This document shows positions 44,549 through 56,420 of a DNA stretch of 64,000 nt, piece after piece; position 1 is the stretch's first letter; each line of letters opens with the position of its first letter. The notes below the pieces were generated by a model, which had not been told where the DNA came from, did not search any database, and saw nothing but the letters and a program-made list of their open reading frames with translations. Origin of the DNA: Serinicoccus marinus DSM 15273 (GTDB taxonomy: Bacteria; Actinomycetota; Actinomycetes; Actinomycetales; Dermatophilaceae); the NCBI RefSeq assembly GCF_008386315.1, contig NZ_CP043808.1:558001-622000 (forward strand). Direction: 5' to 3'. The position numbers and the translations under genes are program-made.

Positions 44549-44598
44549 GCCGCCAGTCTGCCTCAGTGGCGCCCGGCGGGAGGGGCGCCCGGCCTTGC

Positions 44599-44604
44599 TA
44601 GGTT
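44599..44604 (+). promoter_or_regulatory. -10 box for a leaderless VOC-protein mRNA
   Basis: TAGGTT ends 6 bases before the ATG at 44611, with no ribosome binding site in between. It matches the boxes before the cis-prenyltransferase gene and pheA. Confidence 0.5.
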
Positions 44605-44610
44605 GACGGC

Positions 44611-45069
44611 ATGGATCAGCGTCTGTCCCTCGTGACCCTGGGTGTGAGCGACCTCGAGCGTGCCCGCGCGTTCTACCAGGCCCTGGGCTGGACGCCCGGG
44701 CCCTCGCCGGACCACATCGCCTTCTTCCAGGCCGGTGGCATGGTGGTGGCGCTGTGGGAGCGTGCCGCGCTCGCCGTGGACTCCGGCATCGACATCGACT
44801 CGGACACCGACGAGACGCCGGGCAGCGGTGACTCCTGGGGTGGCAAGGTGCTGGGGGTCAACCTGCCGACCACGGCGGACGTCGACGACCAGATGAAGGA
44901 CGCGGAGCAGGCCGGTGCGACCGTGCTCCGGGCCCCGAGCACCCGCTTCTGGGGTGGCTACTCCGGGGTCTTCACCGACCCGGACGGCCACGTGTGGGAG
45001 ATCGCGCACAACCCGTTCTGGACGGTCACCGAGGACGGCCGCACGCTCCTGGGCGACGGTCGCGGGTAG
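44611..45069 (+). CDS. VOC family protein (glyoxalase/bleomycin-resistance fold)
   Basis: A 152-residue single-module vicinal oxygen chelate protein. Strand-helix units are visible: RLSLVTLGVSDLERARAFYQ, DHIAFFQAGGMVVALWER and RFWGGYSGVFTDPDGHVWEI. The His and Glu of HVWEI are a usual metal ligand area. Substrate cannot be assigned. A leaderless start fits the TAGGTT box just upstream. Confidence 0.85.
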   Translation: MDQRLSLVTLGVSDLERARAFYQALGWTPGPSPDHIAFFQAGGMVVALWERAALAVDSGIDIDSDTDETPGSGDSWGGKVLGVNLPTTADVDDQMKDAEQAGATVLRAPSTRFWGGYSGVFTDPDGHVWEIAHNPFWTVTEDGRTLLGDGRG

Positions 45070-45081
45070 TCCGGGTCGGTC

Positions 45082-46405
45082 TCAGCCCGGCGCGCCTGCG
45101 GTCTCCCGGGGTGCCGTCTCGCGGCGCCCGATCATGAGCGACAGGACCGCCGCGCCGAGGCACAGCCCGCCGGCGGTGAGCCAGGCCAGGGTGTAGTCGC
45201 CCTGGGTGTCGCGCACCACCCCGGCGGCGGTCGCCGCCACCGCGGCGCCCAGCTGGTGCGAGGCGAAGACCCAGCCGAAGACCATCGGGGCACGTTCCCC
45301 GAAATGCTCCTGGCAGAGCGCGACCGTCGGTGGCACGGTCGCCACCCAGTCCAGCCCGTAGAAGATGATGAAGGCCCACATGCTCGGCTGCACGTCCGGG
45401 CCCAGCAGCATCGGCAGGAACATGAGCGACACCCCGCGCAGGCTGTAGTAGAGGCCGAGCAGCAGGCGCGGGTCGACGCGGTCGGTGAACCACCCCGCTG
45501 GCGACCGTGCCCACGATGTCCACCAGCCCGATCACCGCGAGCAGGCTGGCCGCCGCGGTGAGCGGCATGCCGTGGTCGTGCGCCGCCGGCACGAAGTGGG
45601 TGCCGACGAGGCCGTTGGTGGAGGCCCCGCAGATGGCGAAGCCGCCGGCCAGCAGCCAGAAGGTCCGCGTCCGGGCCGCGTCCCGCAGCGCCGTGAGGGC
45701 CACCAGACCTGCGTTGCCGCGCTGCGTCGGCGGCGCGGGGGTCGGGTGCTTCGGGGTGGCGCCGTAGGCCTCCAGGCCGAGCGCGTGCGGGTGGTCCCGG
45801 ACCACGAGGGCCACGAGCGGCAGCACGAGCAGGGCCGCACCGGCCACGACGAGCGCCGGCACCCGCCAGCCGAAGGCCGTGGCCAACCAGGCCACGGCCG
45901 GCAGGAAGACGAGCTGCCCGGTGGCGCCGGCGGCGGTGAGGATGCCGCTGACCAGGCCACGTCGCGTCACGAACCACCGCGAGACCAGGGTGGCCACGAA
46001 GGCCATGGAGATGGATCCCGCCCCCAGGCCGACGACGACGCCCCACAGCAACCACAGCTGCCAGGGCTGGGTCATGAGGACCGTCAGTCCGCTGCCGCTG
46101 GCCAGCAGGAGCAGCGCGACGGTGAGGACCGGCCGGATCCCGAAGCGGTCCATCAGTGCGGCGGCGAAGGGGGAGAACAGGCCGAAGAGCACCAGGTTGA
46201 TGGACACCGCCATCCCGATGGTGCCGTGCGACCACCCGAACTCCGTGTGCAGCGGATCGATGAGCACGCCCGGCACCGACCGGAATCCGGCCGCCCCGAC
46301 GATCGCCACGAAGCCCGCCAGGGCGACCCACCAGGCACGATGCACCCGTGGAGCACGGGCGCCCCGCGTCGGGCTGGTGCGGTCGGGGGAGGCGGGCGAC
46401 GTCAT
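45082..46405 (-). CDS. MFS transporter, one frameshift
   Basis: Twelve-helix major facilitator of about 440 residues. ATG 46405 begins MTSPASPDRTSPTRGA; helix 1 is WWVALAGFVAIVGAAGFRSV. FAAALMDRFGIRPVLTVALL is the loop 2-3 motif, and GLVSGILTAAGATGQLVFLP lies in helix 5. An extra C in the run at 45493-45496 breaks the frame; corrected, it reads SGWFTDRVDPRLLLGLYYSL, the second-half copy of the loop motif. The family resembles monocarboxylate or oxalate/formate-type porters, but the substrate is unknown. It is divergent from the GlxA-type regulator, 70 bases apart, which may control it. Confidence 0.85.
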
Positions 46406-46475
46406 ACCCCCATCGTGGGTCACCCCGGACGTGCGCACGAGTGGTGGAGAAGCCGATATGTGCCAAATTTCGGCC

Positions 46476-49068
<2,593 letters not shown>

Positions 49069-49084
49069 CGCCTGCGACTCTAGC

Positions 49085-50098
49085 TCATGACGATGACGTC
49101 GCGTCAACCCGGGACCGCGCGTCGCGCCGCTCCGCAACCACGCTGGTGAGGACGGTGACCGCGAGGATGCCGACGATGACCAGCAGCGAGGCCAGGGTGG
49201 GGACGGTCGGCACGCCCTCCCAGACGCCGTGCGCCCAGTGCAGCACGAGCTTGACGCCGATGAAGGCCAGGATGAGCGACAGGCCGTAGCCCAGGTGGCG
49301 CAGCTGCCCCAGCGCCCCCTCGAGCACGAAGTAGAGGGCGCGCAGGCCGAGCAGGGCGAAGGCGTTGGTGGCGAAGACCAGGTAGGGGTCACCGGTGATG
49401 CCGTAGACCGCGGGCACGGAGTCGACGGCGAAGACGACGTCGGTGCCGAGGATCGCCAGGGCGACCAGCGCGAAGGGGGTGAGCGCCCGGCGGCCGCCCT
49501 CCCGCACGGTGAAGCGGGTGCCCCGGTAGTCGTCGGTGACGGCGAAGAAGCGACGGGTGAGGCGGACGGCAGGCAGCTTGGCCACCTCCACGTGGCTGTC
49601 CGTCCGGGCGTCCTTGAGCACCTTCCAGGCGGTCGCCAGCAGGATGAGACCGAAGACGAGGAAGGTGACGGCGAAGTTGGCGAGATGAGGCTGCGCCAGG
49701 CGATGAAGATGCCACGCAGGACCAGCGCGCCGATGATGCCGATGAGCAGCACCGCTGCTGCAGCTCGCGGGGCACGGCGAAGGCGCTCAGGATGAGGATG
49801 AAGACGAAGAGGTTGTCGACCGACAGCGACTTCTCGACGAGGTAGCCGGTGTAGTACTCCAGCCCGGTCTGGCTGCCGAAACGCTGCCAGATCCAGAGCC
49901 CGAAGAGCAGCGGCAGCGCGAGGTAGAAGACCGACCAGGCCAGCGCCTCCTTCATCGACACCGCGTGCGGCCCCGGGTCAGGACCATGTCGAAGGCCAGC
50001 AGCAGGACCACCCCGCCGAAGGTGATGGCCCACAGCACCGGGTCGGCGATGCTGCTGGTGGAGGTGGTCTCGGCCGGGGCCAGGGGCAGGAACGTCAC
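49085..50098 (-). CDS. TerC family membrane protein, three frameshifts
   Basis: Integral membrane protein of the TerC/Alx family, associated with manganese export. Start is GTG 50098 after AGAGGACC. Conserved pieces are VLLLAFDMVLTR, TGYLVEKSLSVDNLFVFILI with the acidic ion-binding motif, GIIGALVLRGIFIAWRSLIS, FALVALAILGTDVVFAVDSV (second acidic motif) and AVYGITGDPYLVFATNAFAL. The frame shifts near 49978, 49753 and 49684, each fitting one missing G or C. The corrected protein of about 340 residues is normal. A yybP-ykoY-like riboswitch precedes it, supporting a Mn role. Confidence 0.9.
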
Positions 50099-50124
50099 GA
50101 AGGGTCCTCTCGATCACGACGCGC

Positions 50125-50226
50125 GGATCGAGGTCTCTTTCACCCTGGCACCAGGGCGCGCGCCGAGCGGGGCTCGGGCCCCGCGTAGTGGCCGACGCGA
50201 CGTTCGGGAAATACTCCCCTCGAAGG
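50125..50226 (-). ncRNA. yybP-ykoY-like (manganese) riboswitch upstream of terC
   Basis: Read on the minus strand, the element begins TTCGAGGGGAGTATTTCCCG and ends GTGAAAGAGACCTCGATC. The conserved GGGGAGTA loop and the AGACC end strand, joined by a CGAGG/CCTCG closing stem, are the hallmarks of the yybP-ykoY class. Between them are hairpins including GCGGGGC/GCCCCGC. It ends about 27 bases before the terC start, so it may control ribosome access. This class senses Mn2+ and commonly precedes TerC-family exporters. Confidence 0.75.
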
Positions 50227-50292
50227 GCCCACGATAGGAACGGCCGGGGCCGGGTGTCAACGTGGCGCCTCGTCTGCCGTATGCCGCCTGTC

Positions 50293-50355
50293 CCTGCCGC
50301 GCGCCGCGACGGCGCCCCTGCCGCGCGCCGCGACGGCGCCCCTGCCGTGCGCCGC
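50293..50355. repeat. 24-bp tandem repeat, two and a half copies
   Basis: The unit CCTGCCGCGCGCCGCGACGGCGCC occupies 50293-50316 and 50317-50340 with no mismatch, then a diverged partial copy (CCTGCCGTGCGCCGCC) follows. It lies between the leuD stop and the terC riboswitch. Purpose unknown; GC-rich hairpins may help end the leuCD transcript. Confidence 0.8.
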
Positions 50356-50385
50356 CTGCCGAGAAGGTGCCCCCGCCGCTCGGGG

Positions 50386-50985
50386 TCAGTCCACGGCCGA
50401 GGTGACCGTCGGCTTCCAGGAGGGACGGCCGCGCTCGAACGCCGCGATGTCGTCCTCGTGGCCCAGGGTCAGGGAGATGTCGTCCAGGCCGTTCTCCAGC
50501 CGCCACGCGACGTAGTCGTCCACCTGGAAGGGCGCGGTGATGTCGCCGCAGACGACGCCGCGGCCCGGCAGGTCGACGGTGATCTCGGTGCCGGGCTCGG
50601 CCTCGAGCTGCTTCCAGATGAGCTCGATGTCGCCCTGGTCCAGCTGCGCCGTGAGCAGGCCTTGTTTGCCCGAGTTGCCGCGGAAGATGTCGGCGAACCG
50701 GCTGGAGAGCACCGCGCGGAAGCCGTACTGCTGCAGCGCCCACACGGCGTGCTCGCGGCTGGACCCGGTGCCGAAGTTGGGACCGGCGACGAGGACAGAG
50801 CCCCGCGCGTACGGCTCGGTGTTGAGGACGAAGGAGGGGTCCTCGCGCCAGCGCGAGAACAGGCCCTTCTCGAAGCCGGTGCGCGAGACCTGCTTGAGCC
50901 AGTGCGCGGGGATGATCTGGTCGGTGTCGACGTCGGAGCGCCGCAGCGGCACGCCGATCCCGGTATGCGTGGTGAACGGCTCCAT
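50386..50985 (-). CDS. leuD: 3-isopropylmalate dehydratase small subunit
   Basis: Swivelling domain of isopropylmalate isomerase, partner of LeuC. Motifs: [40 protein letters not shown] and [20 protein letters not shown]. 199 residues is standard. It starts 34 bases after the leuC stop and is cotranscribed with it. Tandem 24-bp repeats lie just after the gene. Confidence 0.97.
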   Translation of the reverse strand: MEPFTTHTGIGVPLRRSDVDTDQIIPAHWLKQVSRTGFEKGLFSRWREDPSFVLNTEPYARGSVLVAGPNFGTGSSREHAVWALQQYGFRAVLSSRFADIFRGNSGKQGLLTAQLDQGDIELIWKQLEAEPGTEITVDLPGRGVVCGDITAPFQVDDYVAWRLENGLDDISLTLGHEDDIAAFERGRPSWKPTVTSAVD

Positions 50986-51019
50986 CAGACCAGTGCTCCC
51001 TGGGTCGTGCCGGCAGGGC

Positions 51020-52420
51020 TCAGGTCGGCCGGCCGGAGAGCGTGCCGCGGACGGCGGTGGCCGCCGCGACCGCGGGCGACACGAGATGGGTCCGCCCGCG
51101 TGCTCCCTGACGACCCTCGAAGTTGCGGTTGGAGGTCGAGGCGCAGCGTTCCTCCGGGGAGAGCTGGTCGGGGTTCATGCCGAGGCACATGGAGCACCCG
51201 GCGAGCCGCCACTCGGCCCCCGCGTCGACGAAGACCTGGTCCAGCCCCTCGGCCTCGGCCTGCTGCCGCACCGCGTGCGACCCCGGCACGACGAGCACCC
51301 GCACCCCGGGGGCGACGGTGCGGCCCCGCAGGACGTCGGCGGCCAGCCGGAGGTCCTCGATCCGCCCGTTGGTGCAGGAGCCGAGGAAGACCGCGTCCAC
51401 GGCGATCTCCCGCATGGGGGTTCCGGCCTCCAGCCCCATGTAGGCCAGGGCCCGGCGCGCGGTGTCCTGGGCGTCCTCGTCACCGGCGTCGGCCGGGTCC
51501 GGCACCGCCTGACCGAGCTGCACCGACTGCGCCGGGTTGGTGCCCCAGGTGACGTAGGGGCTCAGGCTGCTGCCGTCGATGACGACCTCGGCGTCGAAGA
51601 CCGCGTCGTCGTCGGTGCGCAGCGCGCGCCAGGCCTCCACCGCGGCGTCCCAGTCTGCTCCGGTCGGTGCGTGCGGGCGACCCTGCACGTAGTCGAAGGT
51701 CGTCTGGTCCGGGGCGATCATGCCGGCCCGGGCCCCCGCCTCGATCGACATGTTGCAGATGGTCATCCGGCCCTCCATCGACAAGGCCTCGATCGCCGGT
51801 CCGCGGTACTCCAGCACGTAGCCCTGCCCGCCACCGGTGCCGATCCGGTTGATGACCGCGAGGATGATGTCCTTGGCGCCCACGCCGTCGGGCAGCGAGC
51901 CCTCGACCGTGATCGCCATCGTGCGGAACGGCCGCAGCGGCAGCGTCTGGGTGGCCAGCACGTGCTCCACCTCCGAGGTCCCGATGCCGAAGGCGAGGGC
52001 CCCGAAGGCGCCGTGCGTCGAGGTGTGGCTGTCGCCGCACACGATGGTCATCCCGGGTTGCGTCAGCCCCAGCTCGGGGCCGATGACGTGCACGATGCCC
52101 TGCCCCAGCCGGCCCCGCTCGTGGTGCACGATGCCGAACTCCTCGCAGTTGGTGCGGAGCGCGTCGAGCTGCGTGCGGGAGGTCAGGTCCGTCACCGGGC
52201 CGAGCGTGGTGGGGACGTTGTGGTCCTCGGTCGCCAGCGTGAGGTCCGGGCGCCGGACCGGGCGGCCCTTCTCGCGCAGCCCGTCGAAGGCCTGCGGGCT
52301 CGTCACCTCGTGCACGAGGTGCAGGTCGATGTAGAGCAGGTCCGGCTCGCCCTCGACGGAGCGCACCACGTGCTGCTCCCAGAGCTTCTCGGCCAGGGTC
52401 CGTCCAGTTCGTTCGGACAC
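51020..52420 (-). CDS. leuC: 3-isopropylmalate dehydratase large subunit
   Basis: Fe-S aconitase-type subunit that with LeuD isomerises isopropylmalate. The Fe-S cysteines are in [18 protein letters not shown] and [20 protein letters not shown]. Also visible are [40 protein letters not shown] and [23 protein letters not shown] 52420 follows GGAAGGGG and gives the normal N terminus ([18 protein letters not shown]). It is divergent from leuB, 94 bases apart; that gap holds both promoters, but I cannot assign boxes with confidence. Confidence 0.97.
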   Translation of the reverse strand: MSERTGRTLAEKLWEQHVVRSVEGEPDLLYIDLHLVHEVTSPQAFDGLREKGRPVRRPDLTLATEDHNVPTTLGPVTDLTSRTQLDALRTNCEEFGIVHHERGRLGQGIVHVIGPELGLTQPGMTIVCGDSHTSTHGAFGALAFGIGTSEVEHVLATQTLPLRPFRTMAITVEGSLPDGVGAKDIILAVINRIGTGGGQGYVLEYRGPAIEALSMEGRMTICNMSIEAGARAGMIAPDQTTFDYVQGRPHAPTGADWDAAVEAWRALRTDDDAVFDAEVVIDGSSLSPYVTWGTNPAQSVQLGQAVPDPADAGDEDAQDTARRALAYMGLEAGTPMREIAVDAVFLGSCTNGRIEDLRLAADVLRGRTVAPGVRVLVVPGSHAVRQQAEAEGLDQVFVDAGAEWRLAGCSMCLGMNPDQLSPEERCASTSNRNFEGRQGARGRTHLVSPAVAAATAVRGTLSGRPT

Positions 52421-52514
52421 GGTCCGACCCCTTCCATGTCGCCGTGGTGGTGGGTGAGAGACAATGCGCTCAACTGTAAGCCCAGTCGTTGACGCCACGT
52501 CACGGAGGTCGCCT

Positions 52515-53639
52515 GTGCCCACCCGCTCCCATTCCCTCGCCGTGCTGCCGGGAGACGGTGTCGGCCCGGAGGTGACCGCCGCCGCGCTGGAGGTCCTCGA
52601 CGCCGCACATCAGCGTTTCGGTTTCACGACCGAGCGCACCGTCGTCCCCCTGGGCGCCGAGCACTACCTCGAGACCGGCGAGCTGCTCACCGAGGACACC
52701 GTCGCGCAGCTGCGCGAGCACGACGCCATCCTCTTCGGCGCGATCGGCAGCCCGAAGGTGCGTCCCGGCATCCTGGAGCGGGGCATCATCCTCGCGCTGC
52801 GCGGAGCCATGCGGCAGGCGGTCAACCTGCGCCCGGTCCGGCTCTACCCCGGCGTCCCGACCCCGATCGCCGGTCTGGAGCCGCAGCGCTGCGACCTGGT
52901 CATCGTGCGGGAGAACACCGAGGGCGCCTACGTCGCGCAGGGCAGCACCGTGCACCGCGGCACCCCGGCCCGCACCGCGGTGCAGGAGTCGGTCAACACC
53001 TGGTATGCCGTCGAGCGCGCCGTCGAGTTCGCCTACCGGCTGGCCTCGGTGCGGCGCGGGCGGGTCACGCTGTGCCACAAGACCAACGTGCTGGTCGAGG
53101 CCGGGTCGCTGTGGCTTGACGTCATGGAGGAGGTCGGGCAGCGCTTCCCCGACGTGGAGACCGACTACGTCCACGTCGACGCGATGTGCATGCACCTGCC
53201 GGTGAGCCCCGAGCGCTTCGACGTCGTCGTCACCGACAACCTCTTCGGCGACATCGTCACCGACCTGGGCGCGGTCGTACAGGGCGGCCTGGGGGTCGCC
53301 GCCAGCGGCAATCTCAACCTGGAGGGGACCGGCACGAGCATGTTCGAGCCCATCCACGGGTCGGCGCCGGACATCGCCGGTCGGGGCTGGGCCAACCCGG
53401 CGGGCGCCTGCCTCTCGCTCGCGCTCCTGCTGGGCGAGCTCGGCGAGGGCGAGGCCGCCGCCACGGTGGAGGGCGCCACCGCCGCCGTGCTGGGGCAGCT
53501 GCCGGCGCTGGCCGGGGAGGCGATGGGCGCGAGCACCGGAGAGCTCGGTGCGCGGATCGCCGCAGCGGTCGCCGAGGGGAGCACGAGCCCGGTCCCGGGC
53601 AGCCTCATGGGCCAGCTGGCCCGGGTGAGGACTGCGTGA
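52515..53639 (+). CDS. leuB: 3-isopropylmalate dehydrogenase
   Basis: NAD-dependent oxidative decarboxylase of leucine synthesis. Motifs: [87 protein letters not shown] and [23 protein letters not shown] 52515 follows ACGGAGGTCGCCT. 374 residues; the C-terminal 50 are Ala/Gly-rich. The stop overlaps the alr GTG, so leucine and cell-wall alanine genes share a transcript here. Confidence 0.96.
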   Translation: MPTRSHSLAVLPGDGVGPEVTAAALEVLDAAHQRFGFTTERTVVPLGAEHYLETGELLTEDTVAQLREHDAILFGAIGSPKVRPGILERGIILALRGAMRQAVNLRPVRLYPGVPTPIAGLEPQRCDLVIVRENTEGAYVAQGSTVHRGTPARTAVQESVNTWYAVERAVEFAYRLASVRRGRVTLCHKTNVLVEAGSLWLDVMEEVGQRFPDVETDYVHVDAMCMHLPVSPERFDVVVTDNLFGDIVTDLGAVVQGGLGVAASGNLNLEGTGTSMFEPIHGSAPDIAGRGWANPAGACLSLALLLGELGEGEAAATVEGATAAVLGQLPALAGEAMGASTGELGARIAAAVAEGSTSPVPGSLMGQLARVRTA

Positions 53640-54802
53640 ACGACCTCTACCCCGCCCGGGCGGTCGTCGACCTGGACGCCATCGCGCACAACGTGGGGGT
53701 CCTGCGGGAGCGCGCGGGCTCGGCGGAGGTCATGGCCGTCGTCAAGGCCGACGCCTACGGCCACGGGCTGGTCCCGAGCGCCCGGGCGGCGCTGGCCGGG
53801 GGCGCGGCGGCGCTGGGCGTCGCCCAGCCCTACGAGGCCCTCGCGCTGCGCGCCGCCGGGGTGGAGGCGCCCGTGCTGTGCTGGCTCACCGCACCGGGGA
53901 CCGATCTGGGCCCGCTGGTCCGTGAGGGCGTGGAGGTCGCCGCCTCGGCCCGCTGGACGCTGGACGCCGTGGCAGCGGCGGCCCGGGAGCAGGACCGGGT
54001 GGCCGTCGTCCAGCTCAAGGCCGACACCGGCCTGGGGCGCAACGGCGCCTATGCCCTGCCGCTCCGGTCGGGCCCGGACACGGACTGGTCCGACCTGGTG
54101 GCGCACGCCGCTGCGCTCCAGGCAGAGGGCGTGCTGCGGGTGCGCGGTGTCTTCAGCCACTTCGCGCACGCCGACGCGCCCTCCCACCCCACGGTCCGGG
54201 GGCAGCAGGAGACCTTCGCCCGGGCCGTCGCCGTGGCGGAGGAGGCGGGGCTGCGCCTCGAGGTCCGGCACCTGAGCAACTCCGCGGCGACCCTGACCAC
54301 CCCGGGGGCCGCCTGGGACATGGTGCGCCCCGGCCTCGCCGTCTACGGGCTGACGCCGGTGCCCGAGGTGGGCTCGGCGCAGGACTTCGGGCTCCGGCCG
54401 GCGATGCGGGTCGTCGCGCGCTCCGTGCTCGCCAAGCGGCTGCCCGCCGGCCAGGGGGTCTCCTACGGGCACGCCTACGCCCCGTCGCGCGAGACCACCG
54501 TCCTCGACGTCCCGATCGGGTATGCCGACGGCATACCTCGTCACGCCTCCGGCGCCGGTCCGGTCCAGGTGCGCGGGCAACGGTTCTCCGTCTCCGGCCG
54601 CGTGTGCATGGACCAGTTCGTCGTGGACGTCGGCGACCTGGACGTCGACGACGGCGAGGAGGTGGTGCTCTTCGGTCCGGGGGACGACGGGGAGCCCACC
54701 GCGCAGGAGTGGGCCGACGCCGCGGGGACCATCAGCTACGAGATCGTCAGCCGTCTGGGGTCCAGGGTGCCGCGCGAGCACGTCGGGGTGATCGCCAGAT
54801 GA
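53636..54802 (+). CDS. alr: alanine racemase
   Basis: PLP enzyme making D-alanine for peptidoglycan. The PLP lysine is in VMAVVKADAYGHGLVPSARA. HLSNSAATLTTPG and VRPGLAVYGLTP follow, and the C-terminal domain has SYGHAYAPSRETTVLDVPIG and the active-site region SGRVCMDQFVVDVGDLDVDD. GTG 53636 overlaps the leuB stop (GTGA) and its stop overlaps the tsaE ATG (ATGA). 388 residues is normal. Confidence 0.96.
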   Translation: MNDLYPARAVVDLDAIAHNVGVLRERAGSAEVMAVVKADAYGHGLVPSARAALAGGAAALGVAQPYEALALRAAGVEAPVLCWLTAPGTDLGPLVREGVEVAASARWTLDAVAAAAREQDRVAVVQLKADTGLGRNGAYALPLRSGPDTDWSDLVAHAAALQAEGVLRVRGVFSHFAHADAPSHPTVRGQQETFARAVAVAEEAGLRLEVRHLSNSAATLTTPGAAWDMVRPGLAVYGLTPVPEVGSAQDFGLRPAMRVVARSVLAKRLPAGQGVSYGHAYAPSRETTVLDVPIGYADGIPRHASGAGPVQVRGQRFSVSGRVCMDQFVVDVGDLDVDDGEEVVLFGPGDDGEPTAQEWADAAGTISYEIVSRLGSRVPREHVGVIAR

Positions 54803-55296
54803 CCCCGGAGCACGAACGGCGGTGGACGCTGCCGATGGCGCAGGACACCCGGGACCTCGGGCGCGAGCTGGGCGCGGTGCTCCGCGAGGGCGACCTGGTG
54901 GTGCTCACCGGTGACCTCGGGGCGGGGAAGACGACCTTCACCCAGGGGCTGGCCGAGGGTCTGGGCGTCCGGGGCCCGATCACCTCGCCGACCTTCGTCA
55001 TCGCCCGGGTGCACCCGTCGGTGACCGGGGGGCCGGACCTCGTGCACGTCGACGCCTACCGGCTCTCCGGCGGCGCCGAGCTGGACGACCTCGACCTGGA
55101 CGCCTCGCTGGAGGAGTCGGTGACGGTGGTCGAGTGGGGCGAGGGGCTGGCCGAGAGCCTGGCCGCGCAGCGGCTCGAGGTGCTGCTGCAGCGCTCCGGG
55201 AGCGAGGACGAGGAGGAGCAGGAGCGCGTCGCGGTGCTGCGCGGGGTGGGGGAGCGCTGGGCCGACGGACTCGCCGAGGTGGGGCAGGAGCGATGA
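54799..55296 (+). CDS. tsaE: tRNA threonylcarbamoyladenosine biosynthesis ATPase TsaE
   Basis: ATPase needed with TsaB and TsaD for t6A modification at position 37 of ANN-decoding tRNAs. The Walker A is VVLTGDLGAGKTTFTQGLAE; ITSPTFVIARVHPS, LVHVDAYRLSGGAELDDLDL and TVVEWGEGLAESLAAQRLEV follow. 165 residues. Both ends overlap neighbours by 4 bases. The usual tsaB-rimI-tsaD genes do not follow; a phosphatase gene takes that place. Confidence 0.94.
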   Translation: MTPEHERRWTLPMAQDTRDLGRELGAVLREGDLVVLTGDLGAGKTTFTQGLAEGLGVRGPITSPTFVIARVHPSVTGGPDLVHVDAYRLSGGAELDDLDLDASLEESVTVVEWGEGLAESLAAQRLEVLLQRSGSEDEEEQERVAVLRGVGERWADGLAEVGQER

Positions 55297-55862
55297 GCGC
55301 ACCGACGATCCTCACGGTATGCACCGGCAACGTGTGCCGCTCCCCGCTGCTGGAGCGGATGCTCCAGCGCGACGTCGACGGCGCGCACGGACCCGGACGC
55401 GTCGCCGTCCGCTCCGCCGGGACCGGGGCGCTCGTCGGCGCGCCCATGGACGAGCGGTCGGCCGAGATCCTCGTTGGGCTGGGTGGCGACCCGACCGGGT
55501 TCGTGGCCCGGCGGCTCACCGCCGAGCTGGTGTCCGACGCCGCTCTCGTCCTCGCCGCGACGCCGACGCACCGCTCGCAGGTCGTCCAGCTGGACCCCCG
55601 TGCGCTGCGGCGGACCTTCACCGCGCAGGAGTTCGCCGGGCTGGTCGCGGCCGTGCCGGACGAGGACCTCCCGACGTGGGAGGAGCCGGCCACGGCTCTG
55701 GCCGAGCTGTGCACGGCGGCCCGGGCCGCCCAGGGTGCCGCGACCCGCCCGGCCGGCGAAGGTCTGGTCGATCCCTACCGGCAGCCGGACGCGGTCTACG
55801 ACCGGCTCCGGGCCCAGGTGGTGGAGCTCAGGCCGCTCCTCGCCCGCGGTCTCGCCCGCTGA
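55293..55862 (+). CDS. low-molecular-weight protein-tyrosine phosphatase
   Basis: A 189-residue Wzb/Etp-like phosphatase. The P-loop ILTVCTGNVCRSPLLERMLQ has the CX5RS signature near residue 10. SAGTGALVGAPMDERSAEIL is a family block and the acidic DPYRQPDAVYDRL near the C terminus could supply the general acid. Such enzymes often regulate exopolysaccharide kinases; the WbaP-like gene 560 bases downstream fits that role. ATG overlaps the tsaE stop. Confidence 0.9.
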   Translation: MSAPTILTVCTGNVCRSPLLERMLQRDVDGAHGPGRVAVRSAGTGALVGAPMDERSAEILVGLGGDPTGFVARRLTAELVSDAALVLAATPTHRSQVVQLDPRALRRTFTAQEFAGLVAAVPDEDLPTWEEPATALAELCTAARAAQGAATRPAGEGLVDPYRQPDAVYDRLRAQVVELRPLLARGLAR

Positions 55863-56228
55863 GCCGGGAGGGTCCGGGCACAGCAGCCGGGGCCAGCGGC
55901 GCGGGCGCCGGCGGGGCAGCCGGAGCAGCGCGACGGCGACGAGGGCCTGCGGTTCGAGGTGCCCCAGCTCGCGGGAGTCGGTGCCGTGCCCGTCGGAGAG
56001 CACCCAGAGCGCTCCGTCGTGACGGATGCCCGCCAGCCGCTTGACCGCCAGGGGCCGGGGACTGCCGGCGTGGTCCGGCGGCAGTCGGACCACGACGACG
56101 GAGCCAGGACGCGGCCGGCCGCCGTGGCGGACCAGCAGCCGGTCACCGGGCGCCAGGATCGGCAGCATCGAGGATCCGGTCACGCGCGCCACCCCCACCG
56201 CGCCGGGGTGTCCCCACGTGTCACTCAC
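55863..56228 (-). CDS. S24/S26 signal-peptidase-like protein, 3' end not determined
   Basis: GTG 56228 opens SDTWGHPGAVGVARVTGSSM, where GSSM carries a Ser nucleophile in the LexA/signal-peptidase I fold; ILAPGDRLLVRHGGRPRPGS and the Lys region LAVKRLAGIRHDGALWVLSD complete the Ser-Lys dyad. No membrane helix is seen, so it is a short soluble S24/S26 type. The frame has no stop before it runs far into the opposite phosphatase gene. Another frame stops at 55829, so a frameshift near the 3' end is likely. TACCCT at 56241-56236 lies 7 bases before the GTG, suggesting a leaderless mRNA. Confidence 0.7.
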
Positions 56229-56289
56229 ACGCGGTAGGGTAGCGAGCGACCCAGGGGTGACATCGGGTCGACGATGGGATGAGCACGAG

Positions 56290-56313
56290 ATGTCCGAGGA
56301 ACGGACATTTTTT
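56290..56313 (+). terminator. hairpin plus T run in the leader region before the sugar transferase gene
   Basis: ATGTCC and GGACAT form a 6-bp stem with loop GAGGAAC, directly followed by a T run to 56313. It lies about 108 bases upstream of the WbaP-like start and far from any plus-strand stop, so it may attenuate that gene. It is a rare classical T-run terminator in this window. Confidence 0.6.
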
Positions 56314-56347
56314 CTGCGTGTGGGGTAGACGCCATCGTGGGTGGGTG

Positions 56348-56390
56348 CTTTACTGAGAGGTAGGTAAAGATTTAGTAAGGTCAGGCTGAT
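56348..56390 (+). promoter_or_regulatory. AT-rich control region before the sugar transferase gene
   Basis: TTTAC and GTAAA face each other around TGAGAGGTAG (56350-56369), followed by GATTTAGTAAGG. The stretch is much richer in A and T than its surroundings. It contains several TANNNT-like boxes, so the promoter of the gene at 56421 probably lies here, with the inverted repeat as a possible operator. Confidence 0.4.
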
Positions 56391-56420
56391 AGGGGATCGG
56401 CCGCATACCGCAGGGACAGG

